Source: Rhodospirillaceae bacterium
GTDB lineage: Bacteria; Pseudomonadota; Alphaproteobacteria; Thalassobaculales; Thalassobaculaceae
Direction: 5' to 3'
Assembly (NCBI GenBank): GCA_002708305.1
Contig: PANE01000017.1
Span: 11,847 to 69,520, forward strand
DNA: 57,674 nucleotides
In this document: in pieces, positions 44,821 through 54,143 of the stretch
Numbering within the stretch: the first letter of the stretch is position 1
Layout of the letters: each line of letters starts with the position of its first letter
Notes under the pieces: model-generated
Databases searched by the model: none
Told to the model about the DNA's origin: nothing
What the model saw: only the letters and a program-made list of their open reading frames with translations
Translations under genes and position numbers: made by a program

Positions 44821-46752
44821 GTGAATAGGTTTGGTAAGAATATAGCTTTGTGGATAGTGATTGGCGTTTTACTGGTAGCGTTATTCAATCTTTTCCAAAA
44901 TAATACATCGCGAGGAAACTACTCCAGCTTAGCTTTCTCTGATTTCCTGGCTGAGGTAGAACAAGGCCGGATAAATGAAGTCACCATACAAGGGAATACG
45001 ATAAAGGGATATTTTAATGATGGTCGCGCTTTCACAACCTACACACCAAATGATCCTGGTATCGTTGATAGATTACGTGAAGGTAATGTGCGCATTTCGG
45101 CAGCCCCTAAAGAAGAAGGGATGTCTGGTCTACTAGGAATACTTATTTCATGGTTTCCTATGCTCTTATTTATAGGTGTGTGGATCTTCTTCATGCGGCA
45201 GATGCAGGGTGGTGGTGGAAAAGCTATGGGGTTTGGAAAAAGCAAGGCCAAACTTTTAACTGAAAAATTGGGTCGTGTAACTTTCGACGATGTTGCCGGA
45301 ATAGATGAAGCGAAAACTGAACTCGAGGAGATAGTTGAATTCCTTAAAGATCCGCAAAAATTCCAAAGATTGGGAGGGAAAATACCCAAGGGTTGTCTGC
45401 TAGTGGGTCCCCCCGGTACGGGCAAAACTCTTCTAGCAAGAGCGATAGCTGGTGAAGCTAATGTTCCTTTCTTTACAATATCTGGATCTGACTTTGTTGA
45501 GATGTTTGTAGGGGTTGGTGCCAGCCGTGTTCGAGACATGTTTGAACAGGGTAAAAAAAATGCACCATGCATCATATTTATTGATGAAATAGATGCTGTT
45601 GGTCGACATAGGGGTGCTGGTCTGGGGGGTGGAAATGATGAACGAGAGCAGACACTGAACCAATTGTTAGTTGAGATGGATGGGTTTGAGGCGAATGAGG
45701 GCGTTATTCTTATTGCTGCTACTAACCGTCCGGATGTCTTGGATCCTGCATTATTACGCCCGGGTCGGTTCGATCGTCAGGTAGTTGTGCCGAATCCTGA
45801 TATTCTGGGAAGAGAACGAATATTGAAGGTTCATATGCGTAAAGTACCTCTGGCTCCTGATGTAGAGGCCAGAACAATTGCCCGTGGAACTCCAGGGTTT
45901 TCCGGTGCGGATTTGGCGAACTTAGTTAATGAAGCGGCATTGTTGGCAGCGCGAAAAGGTAAACGAGTTGTATTTATGAGTGAGTTCGAGGAGGCCAAGG
46001 ATAAGGTCATGATGGGCTCAGAGCGGCGATCAATGGTAATGACTGATGAGGAAAAAAAGCTCACGGCTTACCATGAGGCTGGCCATGCGGTAGTAGCTTT
46101 GCACTGTGAAGATTCAGACCCAATACACAAAGCGACAATTATCCCCAGAGGACGGGCCTTAGGGATGGTCATGCGTTTACCTGAGGGGGATAGGATTTCC
46201 TTATCCAAGGCAAAAATATATGCTGACTTAAGAGTGGCGTGTGGTGGGAGAATCGCAGAAGAGATGATTTTCGGGGAAGAGAAAATTACGACCGGGGCAT
46301 CATCTGACATAAAAATGGTCTCTGATATGTCGCGGCGTATGATAACAGAGTGGGGTATGAGTGAAAAACTTGGATTTTTAGCCTATGGTGCTGATCAACA
46401 GGAGGTTTTTCTTGGACATTCGGTAACGCAAACTAAGAATAATTCTGACGCAACAGCAAACGCTATTGACGAGGAAACCCGTCGTATTATTGACAATGCC
46501 TACAAAGATGCTTCGGATATTTTGAAAAAAAATAAAGATCAATTAGAAACCGTAGCAAGGGGTTTATTAGAATATGAGACTTTGTCAGGCGCTGAAATAG
46601 ACGCTTTAATCAGCGGTGATACTTTGTCGAAAACTAAACCCGGCGATGACTCTCCAAAGTCCAATGGAGGCACTCGTTCTTCCGTGCCGACGGGTGGTGG
46701 AGATAGTCAAACTGAGAATGGTTTAGAGCCAGATCCGCAATTAGGCGATTAA
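44821..46752 (+). CDS. ftsH: ATP-dependent zinc metalloprotease FtsH
   Basis: A 643-residue membrane AAA+ protease with two N-terminal membrane helices (about 7-25 and 100-122) around a periplasmic domain. Its ATPase has Walker A GPPGTGKT (about 195-202), Walker [12 protein letters not shown] and the second region of homology [21 protein letters not shown]. The zinc site is YHEAGHAVV (about 418). The tail is disordered and acidic. It degrades unfolded membrane proteins and regulators such as LpxC or RpoH. The start is GTG. A strong terminator hairpin begins 32 bases after the stop, inside the next open frame. Confidence 0.97.
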   Translation: MNRFGKNIALWIVIGVLLVALFNLFQNNTSRGNYSSLAFSDFLAEVEQGRINEVTIQGNTIKGYFNDGRAFTTYTPNDPGIVDRLREGNVRISAAPKEEGMSGLLGILISWFPMLLFIGVWIFFMRQMQGGGGKAMGFGKSKAKLLTEKLGRVTFDDVAGIDEAKTELEEIVEFLKDPQKFQRLGGKIPKGCLLVGPPGTGKTLLARAIAGEANVPFFTISGSDFVEMFVGVGASRVRDMFEQGKKNAPCIIFIDEIDAVGRHRGAGLGGGNDEREQTLNQLLVEMDGFEANEGVILIAATNRPDVLDPALLRPGRFDRQVVVPNPDILGRERILKVHMRKVPLAPDVEARTIARGTPGFSGADLANLVNEAALLAARKGKRVVFMSEFEEAKDKVMMGSERRSMVMTDEEKKLTAYHEAGHAVVALHCEDSDPIHKATIIPRGRALGMVMRLPEGDRISLSKAKIYADLRVACGGRIAEEMIFGEEKITTGASSDIKMVSDMSRRMITEWGMSEKLGFLAYGADQQEVFLGHSVTQTKNNSDATANAIDEETRRIIDNAYKDASDILKKNKDQLETVARGLLEYETLSGAEIDALISGDTLSKTKPGDDSPKSNGGTRSSVPTGGGDSQTENGLEPDPQLGD

Positions 46753-46754
46753 AA

Positions 46755-46778
46755 GATAATTTTATGCGTAAAATTATC
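46755..46778 (+). repeat. Perfect hairpin over the folP start codon
   Basis: GATAATTTTA (46755-46764) and TAAAATTATC (46769-46778) form a perfect 10-bp stem with a TGCG loop. The ATG of the folP frame (46764-46766) lies at the top of the stem. Only six bases separate this hairpin's 3' end from the terminator-like hairpin that follows. It could limit folP translation or act with that terminator as an attenuator. Confidence 0.6.
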
Positions 46779-47891
46779 AAATTAGCCGCGCCCCCGCGCG
46801 GCTTTTTTGATTCAAAGAGAACCCGTCTTTATTGTAGGCCGATCGATTTAATTTATAATACAAAAGACGACCAGTATAATCTTGATTGTTTCAACCAATC
46901 TCTTGTTGGGGGGAATATGTCGTTTAAGGACATCGAGATTATATTGCGGGATGAAAGTAATATTTACGCATTCAGAACATCCATTGAAACGGCAAGAGAA
47001 TGGGGATTAGCTGAAGGGTGTTCAGAGACGATTGATAAACTTATGCTTAATATAGCAGGTCGGCGCGCTGGAATTTTGAGCCTAAGAAATGACAATACTC
47101 CACTTCTAATGGGCGTGGTAAATGCATCTCCTGATAGTTTTTATGATGGAGATGCTAGTTTAGGTGGGCAATCTGTTATTGCTCGTGCTCATTCTTTGAT
47201 AGAGGAGGGAGCAGATATTATAGATATTGGAGGGGAGTCAACAAGGCCCGGCTCAAAACCAATAAGTGTTTCGGAAGAGATAGATAGAGTAATGAGTGTA
47301 ATAGAAAATGTTAGAGGTTTTGGTGTTCCAATTAGCATTGATACTTCTAAATCGTCAGTTATGCAGGCTGCTCTTGCAGCAGGGGCATCAATTATTAATG
47401 ATATTTCCGCTCTTACAGGTGACCCTAAAAGTTTAAATATAGCAGTTAAATTCCGGGTGCCTGTCATTCTGATGCATATGCGCGGTACCCCTCTGACAAT
47501 GCAGAAAAATCCTAAATATGACAATCCGTTATTAGATGTATATGATTATCTGCAATGGCGTATTTCTCTTTGTACGAAGGCTGGGATTTTACCGGAAAAT
47601 TTGATTGTAGATCCAGGTATAGGGTTTGGGAAAAATGATGAACAAAATTTGTCTATCTTAAGACGTGTAAGCTTGTTTCATAGTTTAGGTCTTCCAGTTA
47701 TGCTGGGTGTATCTCGGAAATCAATGATTGGTAATTTGAGTGGTGGAGAACCGGCAGATAAAAGACTACCTGGGTCTCTGGCTACAGCGCTTTTTGCTGC
47801 CGCAGAAGGTATCCAATTCTTGAGAGTACATGACGTCAGTGAAACAAAACAAGCTCTTCGTATCAAGCAAGTCCTAACTGACACTTTTTAA
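46764..47891 (+). CDS. folP: Dihydropteroate synthase
   Basis: The frame encodes up to 375 residues. The TIM barrel (about 110-370) shows MGVVNASPDSFYDGD, DIGGESTRPGS, SIDTSKSSV, IINDISALTGD, VILMHMRGTP, DPGIGFGKN, LGVSRKSMIG and the final RVHDV, all diagnostic. It joins pterin pyrophosphate and p-aminobenzoate in folate synthesis. The extra N-terminal domain (RLYCRPIDLIY... to about residue 65) is typical of alphaproteobacterial FolP, which supports translation from well upstream. The only standard start codon before RLYCRP is the ATG at 46764, whose first codons carry a terminator hairpin. A shorter start at 46918 (MSFKDIE, after a G-run) would lose that domain. Confidence 0.9.
   Translation: MRKIIKLAAPPRGFFDSKRTRLYCRPIDLIYNTKDDQYNLDCFNQSLVGGNMSFKDIEIILRDESNIYAFRTSIETAREWGLAEGCSETIDKLMLNIAGRRAGILSLRNDNTPLLMGVVNASPDSFYDGDASLGGQSVIARAHSLIEEGADIIDIGGESTRPGSKPISVSEEIDRVMSVIENVRGFGVPISIDTSKSSVMQAALAAGASIINDISALTGDPKSLNIAVKFRVPVILMHMRGTPLTMQKNPKYDNPLLDVYDYLQWRISLCTKAGILPENLIVDPGIGFGKNDEQNLSILRRVSLFHSLGLPVMLGVSRKSMIGNLSGGEPADKRLPGSLATALFAAAEGIQFLRVHDVSETKQALRIKQVLTDTF
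46784..46808 (+). terminator. Strong intrinsic terminator inside the folP 5' coding region
   Basis: AGCCGCGC (46784-46791) and GCGCGGCT (46796-46803) form a perfect 8-bp G-C-rich stem with a CCCC loop, followed by TTTTTT. It is a textbook terminator for ftsH, yet it lies in frame within codons 7-15 of the folP reading frame. Confidence 0.85.
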
Positions 47892-47983
47892 GTGAAGAGA
47901 TAATTTCAGCATCGATGTAAAGAGCCATGTGTGTTACAAATTAATCTGCATAACATAAATGGTTATATGTTGGATTTAGTCGT

Positions 47984-49345
47984 ATGATTCGTAAGATTTT
48001 TGGAACGGACGGGGTTCGCGGGACGGCTAATAAAGAGCCGATGACAGCTGAGACGGCGTTGAAGATAGCAATGGCTGCGGGACGGTATTTTGCACCAGAA
48101 CCTGGTAAACAAAGACCCCTAGCAGTGATTGGAAAAGACACACGACTTTCTGGTTATATGCTTGAACCGGCGATGGTGGCTGGATTTACAGCCATTGGTA
48201 TGGATGTGATTTTAGTAGGCCCGATGCCAACGCCTGGAGTAGCTATGCTCACGCGGTCTTTACGGGCGGATTTGGGAGTAATGCTGTCAGCGTCCCATAA
48301 TCCATTTTATGACAATGGGATTAAATTGTTTGGCCCAGATGGATATAAACTCTCAGATGAAATAGAGTTTTGTATTGAAGAATTAATTAATAGTATTCCC
48401 GATGGTAATAGGGCTAGTCCCAAATCGCTAGGGCGGGCCAAGCGACTTGATGATGCAGCTGGAAGATACGTGGAGATAGCTAAAGGTACTTTTCCCAAAG
48501 GGTTAACCTTAGGTGGGCTTAAAATAGTTGTCGACTGCGCAAATGGTGCCTCTTACAAATTAGCACCAAAAGTCTTTTTTGAATTAGGTGCGGAGGTGAT
48601 CCCAATAAGTGTTGAACCAAACGGTTTTAATATAAATGAGCAGTGTGGTGCCACTGCGCCCTCAAATATTCAACAGGCTGTCCTTACAAATAAAGCGGAT
48701 GTTGGCATTGCATTGGATGGTGATGCGGACCGTTTAGTTCTTGTTGACGAGTTAGGAAATGTTGTCGATGGAGATCAAATAGTGGCCGCGATCGCAACAG
48801 CCTGGCAATCGACTGGTCGATTAAAAGGAAATAATATTGTTGGCACTGTTATGTCTAACTTGGGTCTAGAAAAGTACTTAAAAAGTATTAATTTGACTCT
48901 AGACCGTGCTGATGTTGGAGATAGATATGTTTTAGAGCACATGCAAGCTAGCGGTTCGAATTTAGGAGGAGAACAGTCGGGACATATTATCTTGAGTGAT
49001 TATGCCACTACAGGAGATGGCGTTATTGCTGCATTACAAATGTTGGCCATCGCTGTTCAGGAGGGGAAAACGATCAGTGAAGTTACTGGTCTATTTGATC
49101 CGTTACCGCAATACTTAAAAAATATTAAAATAGAGAAAATAAATCCATTAGATAGTTCTTTGGTAAACGATGCTATAAAAAGAGGGCAACGATACCTTGG
49201 TCATAATGGAAGAGTACTGATTAGAAAATCAGGAACAGAGCCTTTGATCCGGGTAATGGCCGAGGGTGAGGACGAAGATATAGTAAGAAAAATTGTTGAT
49301 GATATAAGTAAAGAAATTCAACAAGCCACAATCAAAAATAGTTAG
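47984..49345 (+). CDS. glmM: Phosphoglucosamine mutase
   Basis: A 453-residue alpha-D-phosphohexomutase that makes glucosamine-1-phosphate for peptidoglycan and LPS. It begins [15 protein letters not shown]. The phosphoserine loop is [17 protein letters not shown] (Ser near residue 103), the metal loop is [13 protein letters not shown] near 243, the sugar-binding loop is [10 protein letters not shown] near 328, and the phosphate loop is [16 protein letters not shown] near 410. The order folP-glmM after ftsH is standard. It starts 92 bases after folP. Confidence 0.96.
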   Translation: MIRKIFGTDGVRGTANKEPMTAETALKIAMAAGRYFAPEPGKQRPLAVIGKDTRLSGYMLEPAMVAGFTAIGMDVILVGPMPTPGVAMLTRSLRADLGVMLSASHNPFYDNGIKLFGPDGYKLSDEIEFCIEELINSIPDGNRASPKSLGRAKRLDDAAGRYVEIAKGTFPKGLTLGGLKIVVDCANGASYKLAPKVFFELGAEVIPISVEPNGFNINEQCGATAPSNIQQAVLTNKADVGIALDGDADRLVLVDELGNVVDGDQIVAAIATAWQSTGRLKGNNIVGTVMSNLGLEKYLKSINLTLDRADVGDRYVLEHMQASGSNLGGEQSGHIILSDYATTGDGVIAALQMLAIAVQEGKTISEVTGLFDPLPQYLKNIKIEKINPLDSSLVNDAIKRGQRYLGHNGRVLIRKSGTEPLIRVMAEGEDEDIVRKIVDDISKEIQQATIKNS

Positions 49346-49356
49346 GTTTAAGCTCG

Positions 49357-50214
49357 GTGATAGATCCTCAATTATATACTCCTATGACTGGCCGAATTCT
49401 AATTTGTGCGGGGTCCGACTCGGGTGGTGGAGCGGGAATACAAGCAGACATTAAGACAGTTACAGCTTTAGGAGGTTTTGCGAGCACAGCCTTAACGGCT
49501 CTGACGGCACAAAACACTACAGGTGTATTTTCAATCCAGGAAGTTCCAGTAAGCTTTATTGCAGAACAAATGCGTGTGGTATTGAGTGACTTAGGTGCGG
49601 ATTGTATTAAAACTGGAATGCTTCATAATGTTGAGGTGATTGAGATAGTCGCCGAGGTTATAGAACGGGAAGTACTTAATACATATCTCGTTGTTGATCC
49701 GGTTATGGTAGCTAAAGGAGGCCATCGATTGTTAGATGTATCGGCCTTGGATGCGCTCAAATCCCTCATGGTTACAAAGGCTGATCTATTAACTCCCAAT
49801 ATTCCAGAGGCTGAGTTATTAACGGGATTGAATATAACAGATTTAGATGGTATGCGACGCGCAGCTTATAAGGTTTTGGAGTTGGGTTCGAAGGCAGTTC
49901 TTTTAAAAGGTGGGCACTTAGACAGCGAATTTTTAACTGATTTGCTTGTGACCGAAAATAGTGAACAAATATACAATGGACCGAGACTGAATACAAAACA
50001 TACGCATGGGACAGGATGTACAATGGCGTCGGCTATCGCTACTTGTATAGCGCAGGATTATCCATTGGGAGAAGCGGTTCAAAGAGCTCGGGACTTTGTG
50101 TTCAAGGCTATTCAAACTGCCCCTGGAATTGGGAATGGTCATGGACCTCTAAATCATGCACATACAGTAGTGATTAAAAATGAACAAACTATGGATAATT
50201 CCTTTTCTGGTTGA
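49357..50214 (+). CDS. thiD: Hydroxymethylpyrimidine/phosphomethylpyrimidine kinase
   Basis: A 285-residue ribokinase-fold enzyme that phosphorylates HMP and HMP-P for thiamine synthesis. The marks are [21 protein letters not shown] at the N-terminus, [13 protein letters not shown] near residue 118, [13 protein letters not shown] near 145 and the [11 protein letters not shown] anion hole near 222. The first codon given is a GTG; the ATG at 49384 just before [10 protein letters not shown] is an alternative. It follows glmM by 11 bases, so it may be read with the folate/wall genes, away from thiE. Confidence 0.93.
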   Translation: MIDPQLYTPMTGRILICAGSDSGGGAGIQADIKTVTALGGFASTALTALTAQNTTGVFSIQEVPVSFIAEQMRVVLSDLGADCIKTGMLHNVEVIEIVAEVIEREVLNTYLVVDPVMVAKGGHRLLDVSALDALKSLMVTKADLLTPNIPEAELLTGLNITDLDGMRRAAYKVLELGSKAVLLKGGHLDSEFLTDLLVTENSEQIYNGPRLNTKHTHGTGCTMASAIATCIAQDYPLGEAVQRARDFVFKAIQTAPGIGNGHGPLNHAHTVVIKNEQTMDNSFSG

Positions 50215-50387
50215 CCCAACTGACTATCCTACTATTCGATGGATTCTTCCAGAATATTTAAAGGTTATTACTCTAGTGATTAAAATATTAAGGTAAAAGG
50301 TTTGGTTTATTTTGAACGAATCTTAGAGTTTCCATACAATATTCTATAATAAAAATCATTTAATGCAATGAGTCAAAAGGAACAATT

Positions 50388-51095
50388 ATGACAAAAGAAT
50401 TATTTCGAGAAGATGCATACTCGCAGGTTTGTGATGCTGAAGTTTGTCAAGTTACAAGCGAAGGCTTAATCCTTGATCAAACAATATTTTACCCCGAGGG
50501 TGGAGGCCAGCCCGGTGATACAGGCAGTATTGTTAAGTTAGATGGCTTAGAGATGAAAGTTCTGAACACCCTGAAAACGCCTCATGGAATCCTTCATATG
50601 ATTGAGGGCCAGTTTGATGGAACTTCTATTGGTGACCGGGTGAAGGTGAATATTAATTGGGAACGCCGATTTATGCATATGAAAATGCATACTGCTCTGC
50701 ACCTTCTTTGTTCCCAAGTTGAGGGTGCTGTAACAGGTGGAGCAATAGGTGCCCAAAAGAGCAGGTTAGATTTTGATATGCCTGGCGAAAGACCTGAAAA
50801 AGAAGATTTAGAGCAAAGAATGAATAATTTAATAAACCTAGATCATTCAATATCCATTTCTTGGATAAGCGATGAAGAATTGAAAAATAATCCTGACCTA
50901 GTTAGAACAATGACAGTGAAGCCTCCTATGGGGTCGGGACAGGTGCGGATGATATGTATTGGCGAAAACGTTGACTTTCAACCTTGTGGAGGCACCCATG
51001 TAAAGTCAACAGCAGAAATAGGAGTTATAAGAATTGCCAAAATTGAAAATAAGGGCAGGCAAAATAGACGAGTACATTTAACAATAGATAATTAA
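50388..51095 (+). CDS. AlaX-type alanyl-tRNA editing protein
   Basis: A 235-residue free-standing homologue of the AlaRS editing domain. The N-terminal beta-rich part has LDQTIFYPEGGGQPGDTG. The editing core has the zinc ligands HTALH (in MKMHTALHLL, near residue 103) and CGGTH (in FQPCGGTHVKST, near 205). It hydrolyses Ser-tRNA(Ala) or Gly-tRNA(Ala) in trans. AAAAGGAA lies six bases before the ATG. The size fits AlaX-M. There is no full alaS nearby, and both flanking gaps exceed 170 bases, so it is probably its own unit. Confidence 0.9.
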   Translation: MTKELFREDAYSQVCDAEVCQVTSEGLILDQTIFYPEGGGQPGDTGSIVKLDGLEMKVLNTLKTPHGILHMIEGQFDGTSIGDRVKVNINWERRFMHMKMHTALHLLCSQVEGAVTGGAIGAQKSRLDFDMPGERPEKEDLEQRMNNLINLDHSISISWISDEELKNNPDLVRTMTVKPPMGSGQVRMICIGENVDFQPCGGTHVKSTAEIGVIRIAKIENKGRQNRRVHLTIDN

Positions 51096-51277
51096 TGAAT
51101 TGTTATGCGATATATTAAAATTTTCCCTATCCAGGTTTCTGGGACATAGATGTTATTTACCGTTTTATAGGCACCGGGTATGATCGTTTAACAATAATTA
51201 TGAAAATTAATGTTCTCTAAGTATTTTTATCGTGTAAAATATTTATATCTTTTTAACTTAATTCAAAGGTGGTTTGT

Positions 51278-51574
51278 ATGGGACAATATCTAGATGATCT
51301 ATGGAATGACCTTGAGCAAACATGGGATCTTGCTATGAAAGTGAATGATTTATCTGAGAGTGATCGTAATAACCCAAATAAAGCCTGGGAAGACTACTTC
51401 AAAGGTGATGCTTTAGTTGATATAGGCAGAACAGAAACAGAATTAGGATCTGAGGCTACTGTTAATAGAGTCTTTTGTAAAAATATCTATGGAATTCAAT
51501 ATAATAATGAAACTAAATATTGGGTGCCCTTCCGTCATGGAGAGGTTGATGCAGTAAAGTTTTCCGAAGATTAA
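51278..51574 (+). CDS. Hypothetical 98-residue acidic protein
   Basis: I do not recognise this protein. It is acidic and rich in Asp, Glu, Trp, Tyr and Asn, with an N-terminal helix (YLDDLWNDLEQTWDLAMKV) and a C-terminal part likely to form strands (VNRVFCKNIYGIQYNNETKYWVPFRHG). It has no signal peptide or membrane segment. The start is the ATG at 51278, five bases after AAAGGTGG; this strong ribosome-binding site is the best evidence that it is a real gene. A frame extension to a GTG at 51269 would overlap that site. It stands alone between the AlaX and pseC genes, with gaps of about 145-180 bases. Confidence 0.6.
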   Translation: MGQYLDDLWNDLEQTWDLAMKVNDLSESDRNNPNKAWEDYFKGDALVDIGRTETELGSEATVNRVFCKNIYGIQYNNETKYWVPFRHGEVDAVKFSED

Positions 51575-51720
51575 ATGAATTTGTGTGCTTAGTATATTTT
51601 AACGTAAAATTTCTATGATGCCGTAGTACATGATGCTTAATGATAGGTACGAAAATGCAAGGTTGCTTTAATCGCTTGAAATGATCAGAAAATTATAATC
51701 TGAACGGAAGAAAACCTAAC

Positions 51721-52956
51721 TTGAAAAAAAAAAAGTTTCTCCCATATAGCCGTCAAGTTATTGATGAAGAAGATATTGAATCAGTAACGCGTGTATTGCG
51801 CAGTGCTTGGTTGACTACTGGCCCAATGGTTAAAGAGTTTGAGGAAAAATTTGCAGAAGAAGTAAATGCAGATTATGCGATTGCATGTTCTAGCGGTACT
51901 GGAGCTTTACATTTATTATATGTAGCACACGGTATCGGTCCGGGAGACTCTGTAATTCTCCCTTCCATGACTTTTCTGGCGACAGCAAATGCTGTGCGTT
52001 ATGCTGGTGCTGAAGTTATATTCTCTGATGTCGATCCAGATACCGGCTTAATGAATGCTACCCATTTGAGAGATGCGTGGACGCGAGCTTGTAATAAGAA
52101 TATCAAGGCTGTTTGTGTGGTTCATTTAAATGGCCAATGTGTTGATATGAAGGATATGCGCCGTGAAGTAGGTGACGTAACTTTGTTTGAAGATGCCTGC
52201 CATTCTTTGGGAGCCCTTATAAGGGACAATTCTGGTAATAAAGTCAAAGTAGGTGGATGTTATCTGAGTAATGCAACAATATTCTCTACCCATCCAGTAA
52301 AGGCGATTACGACGGGAGAGGGAGGGATGATCACGACAAATGACGAAGGGTTAGCCCGCAAATTGCGACAACTTCGAAGTCACGGGGTCAGAAGAAGACA
52401 GGACTTCACTGAAGTAGACCTAGCCGATTCTAATACTAAAAGCTTTATGGATCCGTGGTATTATGAAATGAGAGACTTAGGGTTTAACTATCGTTTATCA
52501 GATATCCACAGTGCACTTGGTATTAGTCAGTTAAAAAAACTCAAATATTTTGTAAAGCAGAGAAATTCGTTGAGGGATAGATATGAGCAACATTTGTGCT
52601 GTCTTGGAGAACACGTTCGTCCTCTTGCATTAGTTAGTAGTTGTATTCCTGCTTGGCATTTATCTGTTGCATTAATTGATTTTAAGGAAATTGGTATTTC
52701 GCGGTCAGAAGTGATTAATCAGCTCAGTATAAAAGGTATAGGTACCCAAGTTCACTACATTCCAGTTCACCAACAACCATATTATAAAAATAGGTATGGA
52801 ACCCTTATGCTTCCCGGAGTATCAACTTATTATTCACGATGCTTAAGTTTACCGTTATGGCCTGGTATGGATTTAAACGACGTGGATCGCGTTATAGGGG
52901 CCTTAGCAGAGGTTTTGGGTATTAATTTTGATAGTGATACAAGTTTTGCACCATAG
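51721..52956 (+). CDS. pseC: UDP-4-amino-4,6-dideoxy-N-acetyl-beta-L-altrosamine transaminase (PseC-like)
   Basis: A 411-residue DegT/DnrJ/EryC1 sugar aminotransferase. It starts LPYSRQVIDEEDIESVTRVLRSAWLTTGPMV, as PseC enzymes do. It has the cofactor segments SSGTGALHLLY and FEDACHSLGA, and the PLP lysine in FSTHPVKAITTGEGGM near residue 198. The C-terminus has the substrate-loop HYIPVHQQPYY. PseC is the second step of pseudaminic acid synthesis, and pseB (first step) lies 22 bases downstream. The start is TTG with GGAAG upstream. None of the other pathway genes (pseH, G, I, F) is here. Confidence 0.88.
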   Translation: MKKKKFLPYSRQVIDEEDIESVTRVLRSAWLTTGPMVKEFEEKFAEEVNADYAIACSSGTGALHLLYVAHGIGPGDSVILPSMTFLATANAVRYAGAEVIFSDVDPDTGLMNATHLRDAWTRACNKNIKAVCVVHLNGQCVDMKDMRREVGDVTLFEDACHSLGALIRDNSGNKVKVGGCYLSNATIFSTHPVKAITTGEGGMITTNDEGLARKLRQLRSHGVRRRQDFTEVDLADSNTKSFMDPWYYEMRDLGFNYRLSDIHSALGISQLKKLKYFVKQRNSLRDRYEQHLCCLGEHVRPLALVSSCIPAWHLSVALIDFKEIGISRSEVINQLSIKGIGTQVHYIPVHQQPYYKNRYGTLMLPGVSTYYSRCLSLPLWPGMDLNDVDRVIGALAEVLGINFDSDTSFAP

Positions 52957-52978
52957 GACAAGTAGTTTACTATAAAAT

Positions 52979-54016
52979 ATGGAAACTAAAATGAGTTTTG
53001 ATAATCAACAGTCTTTTGGTCAATATTTAAACCTTAATGGCAAGGCGATATTGGTTACTGGCGGGACAGGATCGTTTGGAAAAGCATTTATTAAAACAGT
53101 GCTAGAAAAATATAAAATTAGACGATGTATTGTATTCTCACGTGACGAATTAAAGCAATATGAAATGAGCCAGGAGTTTCCTGCTGGCCCAGGACTTCCA
53201 ATTCGTTATTTCATTGGGGATGTTCGTGATGTTGAGCGATTAGAGTTAGCAATGCGGGATGTAGATTATGTTGTCCATGCCGCTGCTTTGAAGCACGTTC
53301 AAACTGCGGAGTATAATCCATTCGAATGCGTAAAGACAAATATTCATGGCGCAGAAAATGTTGTCATGGCCGCAATACGAACCGGTGTAAAAAGAGTCAT
53401 CGCGCTATCAACAGACAAAGCCTGTAACCCGGTAAACCTTTACGGTGCAACGAAGTTGGCTGCCGATAAAATTTTTGTTGCAGGGAATAATCTTTCAGGA
53501 TCTGAAGGGCCAATCTTTTCCGTAGTTCGTTATGGTAACGTTATTGGATCTCGAGGTAGCGTAGTTCCACTATTTAAGAAATTGATTGCTGAGGGAGCGG
53601 GAGAGCTCCCAATTACAGATTTACGAATGACTCGATTTTGGATCACATTAGATCAAGGGGTGGCTTTTGTATTATCATGCTTAAACTCAATGGAAGGTGG
53701 CGAGATATTTGTTCCCAAAATACCTTCAATGAAAATAATTGAATTAGCAAAGTGTATGGCATCTGATTTGAAACATAGAGAAGTTGGTATAAGGCCAGGA
53801 GAGAAGTTACACGAAGTTATGATTTCGGAGGATGATGCTAGAACGACAGTCGAATTTAACGATCGTTATGCTATTTTAGCACCGTTTGTAAATAACCACA
53901 GGACTAATAAAGGAGCCATCGAAGGCAAACCAGTAGTAGCTGGTTTTCGTTATGCCAGTGATACGAATACCGATTGGTTATCATCACACGAATTTCGACA
54001 AATACTGTCAATGTAG
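52979..54016 (+). CDS. pseB: UDP-N-acetylglucosamine 4,6-dehydratase, inverting (PseB-like)
   Basis: A 345-residue extended SDR. It has the NAD motif LVTGGTGSFGKAF (about residues 24-36), HAAALKHVQTAEYNPFECVKTN, STDKACNPVNLYGATKLAADK with the Tyr-x-x-x-Lys pair, and VRYGNVIGSRGSVVPLF. The absence of an N-terminal membrane domain and these motifs point to the PseB/FlaA1 type rather than the large PglF/WbpM type. It makes the UDP-4-keto-6-deoxy-AltNAc that PseC aminates. Two ATGs (52979 and 52991) are possible starts. Flagellin or surface glycan modification is the usual end use. Confidence 0.9.
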   Translation: METKMSFDNQQSFGQYLNLNGKAILVTGGTGSFGKAFIKTVLEKYKIRRCIVFSRDELKQYEMSQEFPAGPGLPIRYFIGDVRDVERLELAMRDVDYVVHAAALKHVQTAEYNPFECVKTNIHGAENVVMAAIRTGVKRVIALSTDKACNPVNLYGATKLAADKIFVAGNNLSGSEGPIFSVVRYGNVIGSRGSVVPLFKKLIAEGAGELPITDLRMTRFWITLDQGVAFVLSCLNSMEGGEIFVPKIPSMKIIELAKCMASDLKHREVGIRPGEKLHEVMISEDDARTTVEFNDRYAILAPFVNNHRTNKGAIEGKPVVAGFRYASDTNTDWLSSHEFRQILSM

Positions 54017-54100
54017 TCATCATAAAATACTTAAATTTGAAAAAAAGATCTCACTTAATTTGAAAACGCCGTTGTTGTCGCGTTTAAGCAATTAAGCCAG

Positions 54101-54138
54101 GCCCAACCCTGTTATCACCGTTTTTTTTTGAGTTGGGC
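54101..54138 (+). repeat. Inverted repeat GCCCAAC...GTTGGGC before the MFS gene
   Basis: A perfect 7-bp repeat (54101-54107 with 54132-54138) encloses 24 bases that include a run of nine T. The 3' arm ends five bases before the MFS start codon, so pairing could hide the initiation region. The large loop makes the structure uncertain. Confidence 0.3.
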
Positions 54139-54143
54139 TAATT

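Noticed and set aside
45039-45575. 178-codon minus-strand frame inside ftsH
   Set aside because: It overlaps the highly conserved AAA+ core of FtsH and has no features of its own.
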